Virus record (IMG/VR): IMGVR_UViG_3300007963_000017
Span: 1-37,972 of that record
Reading direction: 5' to 3' (one strand)
DNA from: a virus
Length of the DNA stretch: 37,972 nucleotides
Shown: piece by piece, positions 7,897 through 12,432 of the stretch
Numbering within the stretch: position 1 is the stretch's first letter
Layout: the number at the start of each line of letters is the position of its first letter
Notes under the pieces: model-generated
Database searches by the model: none
The model's input: the letters and a program-made list of their open reading frames with translations, nothing else
What the model was told of the DNA's origin: nothing
Position numbers and translations under genes: made by a program

Positions 7897-8171
7897 TGCC
7901 ATATAAAAATCCGAAAGACCGTAAGAAACAAAAGAACCCCCCTGTGGGTAGCAAAGCGCATGAAGCACGTATGGAAAGACAACGTGCACGTCGAGCTATG
8001 GACAGGACGGGCCGCGATGCCAACAAAGATGGTCGGGCAGATAAACGTGAAGGCAAAGACGTAAGCCACAAGAAGATGTTAAGCCGTGGTGGTTCTAACA
8101 AAGACGGCGTGCGGGTAGAAAGTAAAAGTGCTAACCGCAGTCGTAATGGCAAAAGCCCAAAGCGTAGGTGA
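7896..8171 (+). CDS. Highly basic 91-aa phage protein with an HNH-like C-terminal motif
   Basis: Lys/Arg-rich throughout (MPYKNPKDRKKQKNPP). The ATG at 7896 overlaps the nuclease stop (TGATG) and is preferred to the upstream ATG at 7845, which would sit inside the nuclease. The C-terminal part, DVSHKKMLSRGGSN followed by RVESKSANRSRN, resembles the His-...-Asn-...-Asn core of HNH endonucleases (DHKKPLS.GG.N...N). The zinc-binding CXXC pairs and the DH dyad are absent, so it may be an inactive relative or simply a nucleic-acid-binding protein. Similar basic proteins are often labelled structural in phage genomes. Function is unproven. Confidence 0.6.
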   Translation: MPYKNPKDRKKQKNPPVGSKAHEARMERQRARRAMDRTGRDANKDGRADKREGKDVSHKKMLSRGGSNKDGVRVESKSANRSRNGKSPKRR

Positions 8172-8194
8172 ATGAAGAATTTAGAGGTGTGCTC

Positions 8195-8257
8195 ATGGGC
8201 GTGGGTATAGCAGCGTCCGTATACCTTATAGCGTACATTTTGTACTTAATAACTTAG
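8195..8257 (+). CDS. Possible 20-aa membrane micropeptide
   Basis: ATG at 8195 opens MGVGIAASVYLIAYILYLIT, which is almost entirely one hydrophobic helix, with AGAGGTG about 7 bases upstream. It ends in TAG at 8255-8257. Length alone makes it a weak call; the good ribosome binding site and a purely transmembrane composition are the support. If real it would be a small inner-membrane peptide made with the early genes. Confidence 0.3.
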   Translation: MGVGIAASVYLIAYILYLIT

Positions 8258-8289
8258 GTCAAGGGGTTTCCTACTCCTAGTTAGCACGT

Positions 8290-8470
8290 TCCCGTCCGTG
8301 TGACCGAAGACGGGACTTATTCATAGTGGGGGGCATATGGGGTCGGGTGAGTGATGGCATCCGACTGCTCCCAAGGCGTTATCCTTAAGCCTTGCTAAAG
8401 AAAGGGTGAAATGAAGTGCGCTCCCCCACGCATCGTGAGTGGCGATGAGTTTGAAGGCGTCAATTTCACC
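8290..8470 (+). promoter_or_regulatory. Cluster of hairpins, possible structured RNA or leader
   Basis: Successive inverted repeats are visible. 8290-8296 pairs with 8309-8315 (TCCCGTC/GACGGGA). 8341-8349 pairs with 8358-8366 (GGTCGGGTG/CATCCGACT with two G-U pairs). 8372-8377 pairs with 8389-8394 (CAAGGC/GCCTTG). An outer stem GGTGAAAT (8405-8412)/ATTTCACC (8463-8470) encloses two competing small hairpins, 8417-8432 (TGCG/CGCA) and 8431-8447 (CATCG/CGATG). The structure ends about 28 bases before the ATG at 8499. It resembles no riboswitch or ribozyme family I know. Strand is assumed from the transcription direction. Confidence 0.45.
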
Positions 8471-8498
8471 AACCATCACATTTTTATCGGAAGGGAAC

Positions 8499-8684
8499 AT
8501 GAGAGTAAAAGACGTCGATGAGTTTGAAGATGGAAACCTATGTGCACAGTATTTGTTTGAAGTGTGCGCGGTAGCTTCATCATGCAACAAAAAACCTGAA
8601 GAGCTTACGGACATAGATATTGCTAGGGCTAGAAGAAAATTGAAGAAACAGGGCGCTGATTTGTCTATGGATCTATGGAAATGA
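8499..8684 (+). CDS. Unknown 61-aa protein
   Basis: Begins MRVKDVDEFEDGN, with GGAAGGGA just upstream of the ATG at 8499. A longer in-frame start at 8439 would run through the hairpin cluster and has no ribosome binding site, so the shorter form is chosen. Helical and charged, with two cysteines in the middle (LFEVCAVASSCNKK); no known domain. Its stop overlaps the helicase start (ATGA at 8681), implying coupled translation. Confidence 0.6.
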   Translation: MRVKDVDEFEDGNLCAQYLFEVCAVASSCNKKPEELTDIDIARARRKLKKQGADLSMDLWK

Positions 8685-10216
8685 GAGTCATAGACAACAA
8701 AGCCTTATTACTCAGGCTCCGCAACAATCAACAAGTCACGCAGGTCATACCTAAAAGTAAAGCACTACCTGATAACAAAGTAGTGGTTAATTGGGGTATT
8801 GACGAAACTCATGTACTCAAAAACCTCGGTATAAACGCACCGTCGCCTATAGAAGGGCGGTACAAGTGGACGGGTAAACATCAACCGTTTGCCCACCAAA
8901 AAACTACTTCATCGTTCTTGACCCTTAACAAACGTGCCTTTTGCTTCAACGAGCAGGGCACCGGCAAGACAGCCAGTGCGATTTGGGCAGCAGACTTCTT
9001 GATGAATCAGGGGAAAATAAATCGCGTGCTGATTGTATGTCCGCTGTCGATCATGGATTCTGCATGGAGAGAAGATCTTTTTACCTTTGCGATGCACCGC
9101 ACCGTCGATATTGCCTACGGTTCTGCTAAGAAACGCGCCGAAGTAATCAACAGTAGTGCCGAGTTTGTAATAATTAATTATGACGGAGTAGAAATCGTAG
9201 AGGACGAAGTAGCAGCAGGTGGGTTTGACCTAGTGATTGTTGACGAAGCTACCCACTACAAGAATGCACAGACGAAGCGGTGGAAGACACTGAACAGACT
9301 GCTTGGCTCTGATAAGTGGCTTTGGATGTTGACAGGTACACCTGCGGCTCAAAGCCCAGTTGATGCTTATGGCATAGCTAAACTTGTTAACCCGAAAGCT
9401 GTACCCCGCTTCTATGGGTCGTTCAGAGATATGGTCATGTACAAAGTGACTAACTTCAAGTGGATACCCAAGCCCGATGCTACCGAGACCGTCTTCAAAG
9501 CACTGCAACCTGCGATACGGTTCACAAAAGAAGAGTGCCTAGACTTACCTGACATCGTTTACACAAAACGAGAAGTTGAGTTAACCCGGCAACAGAACAA
9601 ATACTACAAAGAACTAAAAGACAAAATGATTATGCAGGCGGCTGGTGAAGAGATCACCACACATACAGCAGCCGTGAATATGAACAAGCTCCTGCAAATA
9701 AGTTCTGGCGCAGTGTACACAGATAACGGTGAGACTTTAGAGTTCGACATCAAGCACCGATACAAGGTGTTGCGTGAAGTCATAGACGAATCAAGTAAAA
9801 AAGTTCTGATATTTGTGCCGTTCAAGCACACCATTAAACTGCTTGCTGATAAGCTACGTAGCGACAAAATCACTACAGAGGTCATTAGCGGGGCGGTCAA
9901 GGCAACAGATCGCACGCGGATATTCAAAGATTTTCAAGAGAAAAGTGATCCCAAGGTGCTAGTCATACAGCCGCAGGCAGCAGCACATGGTGTAACGCTA
10001 ACCGCTGCTAACACAATAGTATGGTGGGGGCCGACAAGCTCCGTCGAAACCTATGCACAGGCGAACGCTCGTATCCACAGGACAGGGCAAGACCACAAAT
10101 GCACAATCGTGCAGCTACAAGGGTCGCATATTGAAAAGCGTGTGTACGCACTGCTAGACAATAAGATCGACACCCACACAAAAATTATAGATTTGTACAA
10201 AGAAATACTTGCGTAA
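8681..10216 (+). CDS. SNF2-family DEAD-like helicase/translocase
   Basis: A 511-residue superfamily 2 ATPase of the SNF2 type. It has motif I EQGTGKTAS (K96), motif II VDEATHYKN (D188-E189), and motif III MLTGTPAAQ. The second RecA domain ends in HGVTLTAANTIVWWG (motif V) and QANARIHRTGQ (motif VI), which are diagnostic for SNF2 rather than RecQ or UvsW. The start at ATG 8681 overlaps the previous stop; ATG 8675 is an alternative two codons longer. Phage SNF2 proteins are thought to translocate on double-stranded DNA to remodel or displace bound proteins, or to aid recombination. The exact role here is unknown; the family call is firm. Confidence 0.93.
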   Translation: MRVIDNKALLLRLRNNQQVTQVIPKSKALPDNKVVVNWGIDETHVLKNLGINAPSPIEGRYKWTGKHQPFAHQKTTSSFLTLNKRAFCFNEQGTGKTASAIWAADFLMNQGKINRVLIVCPLSIMDSAWREDLFTFAMHRTVDIAYGSAKKRAEVINSSAEFVIINYDGVEIVEDEVAAGGFDLVIVDEATHYKNAQTKRWKTLNRLLGSDKWLWMLTGTPAAQSPVDAYGIAKLVNPKAVPRFYGSFRDMVMYKVTNFKWIPKPDATETVFKALQPAIRFTKEECLDLPDIVYTKREVELTRQQNKYYKELKDKMIMQAAGEEITTHTAAVNMNKLLQISSGAVYTDNGETLEFDIKHRYKVLREVIDESSKKVLIFVPFKHTIKLLADKLRSDKITTEVISGAVKATDRTRIFKDFQEKSDPKVLVIQPQAAAHGVTLTAANTIVWWGPTSSVETYAQANARIHRTGQDHKCTIVQLQGSHIEKRVYALLDNKIDTHTKIIDLYKEILA

Positions 10217-10273
10217 GCCACAACCTGCCATTACTATGCAGTCCTCACCATAAAATACCACTATGGGGATGCA

Positions 10274-10687
10274 ATGGATATGGATTTTGAGGGCAGCACC
10301 TTGCCCATAGATAAGTTAACTAAGGTTTTCTTCAAGATAAAAGAGAAGCGCGAAACACTGAAAGCAGCTTTTGATTCTGAAGATCGTGAGTTAGAAGCGA
10401 AGCAAAATAAAATTAAGACTGTTCTTTTAGATCACTTGAAGGCCACAGGTCAGAAAAGTGGTAAGACTGAAGCAGGCACATTTTATCGCTCAGTGAAACA
10501 ACGGTATTGGACTAACGATTGGGAGTCCATGCATAAGTTCGTATTGGAAGAACAAGTGCCAGAGTTTTTTGAAAAGCGTCTGCATCAAGGTGCGGTGAAA
10601 CAGTTTCTTGAAGACAACCCAGAGAAGTTACCCAAAGGACTAAACGTAGATTCGGAGTACGTCCTTACGATGAGGAAGTCTAAATGA
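10274..10687 (+). CDS. Conserved phage protein of unknown function (137 aa)
   Basis: The N-terminal half is a coiled-coil-like helix (residues about 8-55, KVFFKIKEKRETLKAAFDSE). It is followed by GKTEAGTFYRSVKQRYWTNDW and a C-terminal segment ending PKGLNVDSEYVLTMRKSK. I recognise this as a family common in marine and enteric phages near recombination/SSB genes, but it has no assigned function to my knowledge. It follows the helicase after a 57-base gap containing a short inverted repeat (CCATA...TATGG). The last codons overlap the next gene (ATGA). Confidence 0.7.
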   Translation: MDMDFEGSTLPIDKLTKVFFKIKEKRETLKAAFDSEDRELEAKQNKIKTVLLDHLKATGQKSGKTEAGTFYRSVKQRYWTNDWESMHKFVLEEQVPEFFEKRLHQGAVKQFLEDNPEKLPKGLNVDSEYVLTMRKSK

Positions 10688-10929
10688 ATACACTGGTGCC
10701 AATCGAAGACGTGGCAAAGCACTTTAGTGTGAGTCTATCGACAGTCCGTAAGTGGGCGCGTGATGGAGTCATACCAGAAAACATGTATGTGAAGATAGGC
10801 CACACCCAGCGGTTTGACCTAGATCGCGTGGCAGATGCTTTGATGCGGTACAAAGAAAAAAGTTCGTCGGACACATACGAAGTAGAGTATGCGAAAGATG
10901 GTTTTGGTGATGTTGATGATGACATCTAA
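10684..10929 (+). CDS. Small MerR/excisionase-type helix-turn-helix protein
   Basis: An 81-residue protein whose first 55 residues match the HTH_17/Xis pattern. VPIEDVAKHFSVSLSTVRKWARDG is the helix-turn-helix, and the GHTQRFDLDRVADAL segment is a short wing and helix. An acidic tail (GFGDVDDDI) follows. Proteins of this type bind DNA, bend it, and act as excisionases or small regulators. No integrase is visible in the window, so a regulatory or replication role is at least as likely. It overlaps both neighbours by a few bases. Confidence 0.8.
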   Translation: MNTLVPIEDVAKHFSVSLSTVRKWARDGVIPENMYVKIGHTQRFDLDRVADALMRYKEKSSSDTYEVEYAKDGFGDVDDDI

Positions 10930-11582
10930 TGCGCCGGATAAGTATTCAAGGGGCTAAATTTTCTGGGGTACCAAACTGCACTGACAAAGTAGACGTAGTT
11001 ATCGTAAACGCGGGGCCAGTCTCACGTTCGTATTATGAAGGTGTGTTTGATTCGCAGTTTAAGAAAGCTCCTACGTGTTGGTCAGTGGATACACAAAGAC
11101 CAGCGGCAGAAGTGCCAGAGGGTCAGAGACAAAGCTCAAGGTGCATGGATTGTTCTCATAACATCCGTGGTTCGGGAGCAAAGGGAGGTAGGGCTTGCCG
11201 ATTCCACCAGCGATTAGCAGTCGTTGAGGAATCAGACTTTGATACGGTGTATCAGTTGCAGGTTCCCGCCAGCAGTATATTTGGTAAGGAAGCGAGTAAG
11301 AGTTGTATGCCCTTACAAGCCTACGCCAAATTTTTAAGTGGGCATGGCACACCGTCTATGGCGGTTGTCACCAGAATTAGTTTTGACGAAAACAGCAGTG
11401 TGCCAAAACTTTTTTTCTACCCACGAAGAGCGTTAGAAGAAGAGGAACTTGGAACGATTAGGTTGCTAGTAGACCGAGATGATGTACTAGAGGCGATTAC
11501 AACCAGCTTTGTGGTTGAGTCGCTGTTCAATGTAACGGAAGGGTTCAATATAAATAGCCAATCAGGAGACCAACATGGCTGA
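10929..11582 (+). CDS. Unknown 217-aa protein with a four-cysteine metal-binding motif
   Basis: C50, the pair C72-X2-C75, and C90, with H77 and H93 close by, form a convincing metal site (CWSVD, CMDCSHNIRG, GRACRFHQRL). The rest is beta-rich and ends by overlapping the SSB gene by 8 bases. Similar proteins sit beside SSB genes in several phages that I recall, but no function is known to me. A role in handling single-stranded DNA is inferred from position only. The ATG at 10929 shares its A with the previous stop. Confidence 0.68.
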   Translation: MRRISIQGAKFSGVPNCTDKVDVVIVNAGPVSRSYYEGVFDSQFKKAPTCWSVDTQRPAAEVPEGQRQSSRCMDCSHNIRGSGAKGGRACRFHQRLAVVEESDFDTVYQLQVPASSIFGKEASKSCMPLQAYAKFLSGHGTPSMAVVTRISFDENSSVPKLFFYPRRALEEEELGTIRLLVDRDDVLEAITTSFVVESLFNVTEGFNINSQSGDQHG

Positions 11583-12315
11583 AGATTTTATGTACTACCA
11601 AATGACTAACGTGGAAGCGTTGTACCCAAAACTTGATACCACGTATAAGTTTGATAACCGCGCCAACGGTGGCAAAGGTGGATCCGTCAAGTGTGACGCA
11701 CTAGATGATGGTGCGGAATACAGCATATCGTTTTTGATGGCTGCGCCAGAAGCAAAAGCGTTGTACAAAGCAATGAAGGCAGCGTACACCAAAAAGAAAG
11801 AGGACGGTTGGCCTGAAAAGTTCCCGCTACCATTCAAGAAGCAAGAAGACGGTAGGTACTTAGGTAAGGCTAAGTTGAAAGGGGCGTATGGCACAGACAA
11901 AACCACGCCTCCTCTACAAGTAGACGCAAAGAATAACAAGTTACCAGCGGACTTTCAGTTGACCTCCGGTAGCATCGTGAATCTTGCGTTTACCTTTGTG
12001 CCCTACAGCGTACAAGGTACCGGCGTCAGCCTACGCCTTAACGGTGTGCAGGTTATTGATTACAAACCAATGCAGTCTCGTTCACCATTTGGTGTTGTAG
12101 ACGGTGGGTTTGTAGCACAGCCTGACAACCCGTTCAGCGATACCACAAAGAGCACCGATGTCGAGTTGGATGATGACGATTCAGATGACATCTTTAATTC
12201 TGTTGAAGAAGAAGCCCCAGCACCGAAAGAGCCTAAAAAGGTTGTCAAGAAGTCTGCCCCTGCACCCACAGACGATGATGACGTTAGTGCTCTGATTGAG
12301 GAATGGGACGACTAA
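11575..12315 (+). CDS. Single-stranded DNA-binding protein, T7 gp2.5-like
   Basis: A 246-residue protein with a beta-rich N-terminal domain containing KGGSVKCDALDDG, LKGAYGTDKTTPP and the family-typical GVSLRLNGVQVIDY. A flexible Pro/Lys-rich region follows, and then a strongly acidic tail ending DDDDVSALIEEWDD. The acidic tail is the hallmark of gp2.5-type SSBs, where it contacts the polymerase and helicase; here the aromatic is Trp three residues from the end rather than a terminal Phe. The start follows AGGAGACC. It acts in the replisome with the polymerase at 4984 and primase-helicase at 12433. Other folds of phage SSB are possible but less likely. Confidence 0.8.
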   Translation: MAEDFMYYQMTNVEALYPKLDTTYKFDNRANGGKGGSVKCDALDDGAEYSISFLMAAPEAKALYKAMKAAYTKKKEDGWPEKFPLPFKKQEDGRYLGKAKLKGAYGTDKTTPPLQVDAKNNKLPADFQLTSGSIVNLAFTFVPYSVQGTGVSLRLNGVQVIDYKPMQSRSPFGVVDGGFVAQPDNPFSDTTKSTDVELDDDDSDDIFNSVEEEAPAPKEPKKVVKKSAPAPTDDDDVSALIEEWDD

Positions 12316-12321
12316 CTTCAA

Positions 12322-12382
12322 CGGGATACTCACTACGGCTAGGTAATCCCGAAAAGGGTGTGGCGACACCCCTGCCGTAGTG
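12322..12382 (+). promoter_or_regulatory. Predicted RNA pseudoknot with nested hairpin
   Basis: Stem 1: CGGGAT (12322-12327) pairs with ATCCCG (12346-12351). Stem 2: CACTACGGC (12331-12339) pairs with GCCGTAGTG (12374-12382). The strands interleave, so together they form an H-type pseudoknot with linkers of 3 and 6 bases. Nested in the last loop is a third perfect hairpin, GGGTGT-ggcg-ACACCC (12356-12371). All three stems are free of mismatches. The element begins 7 bases after the SSB stop and lies just before a palindromic element and the primase-helicase gene. It could control translation of that gene, protect the SSB message end, or be a separate RNA. It matches no family I recognise. Confidence 0.6.
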
Positions 12383-12388
12383 CCTCTT

Positions 12389-12410
12389 AATGTCTAACCT
12401 GTTAGACATT
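12389..12410. promoter_or_regulatory. Palindromic element, copy 3 (AATGTCTAAC-CT-GTTAGACATT)
   Basis: Ten-base perfect arms around CT, followed by TTA. The core TGTCTAACCTGTTAGACA is identical to the copy at 3923-3940, which is far beyond chance for two 18-base sites in this window. It ends 22 bases before the ATG at 12433, as copy 2 does before its gene. It follows the pseudoknot directly, so the 117-base gap is almost fully occupied by structured elements. Confidence 0.68.
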
Positions 12411-12432
12411 TTAGGATTTTACGGGTGCAATT

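Larger units (their letters stand above)
8172..8498. other. 327-base gap without a convincing gene
   Basis: This is the only long break in the otherwise overlapping + strand module. It holds one possible 20-codon membrane peptide (8195-8257) and then a stretch in which at least four perfect or near-perfect inverted repeats follow one another (8290-8470). No tRNA is visible: there is no T-arm GTTCRA motif or CCA end. It precedes the small gene at 8499 and the SNF2 helicase, so it could be a leader or untranslated RNA for that group. Confidence 0.5.

Noticed and set aside
8258-8498. Possible tRNA in the hairpin cluster
   Set aside because: No T-arm consensus, no acceptor stem closing a cloverleaf and no anticodon arm of the right geometry.
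10684-10929. Xis-like HTH protein taken as proof of a temperate phage
   Set aside because: No integrase, attachment site or repressor cassette is visible; the fold is also used by ordinary regulators.
12313-12382. Pseudoknot 7 bases after the SSB stop considered as a frameshift or readthrough signal
   Set aside because: No slippery heptamer precedes it, and readthrough would add only eight residues before the next in-frame stop.
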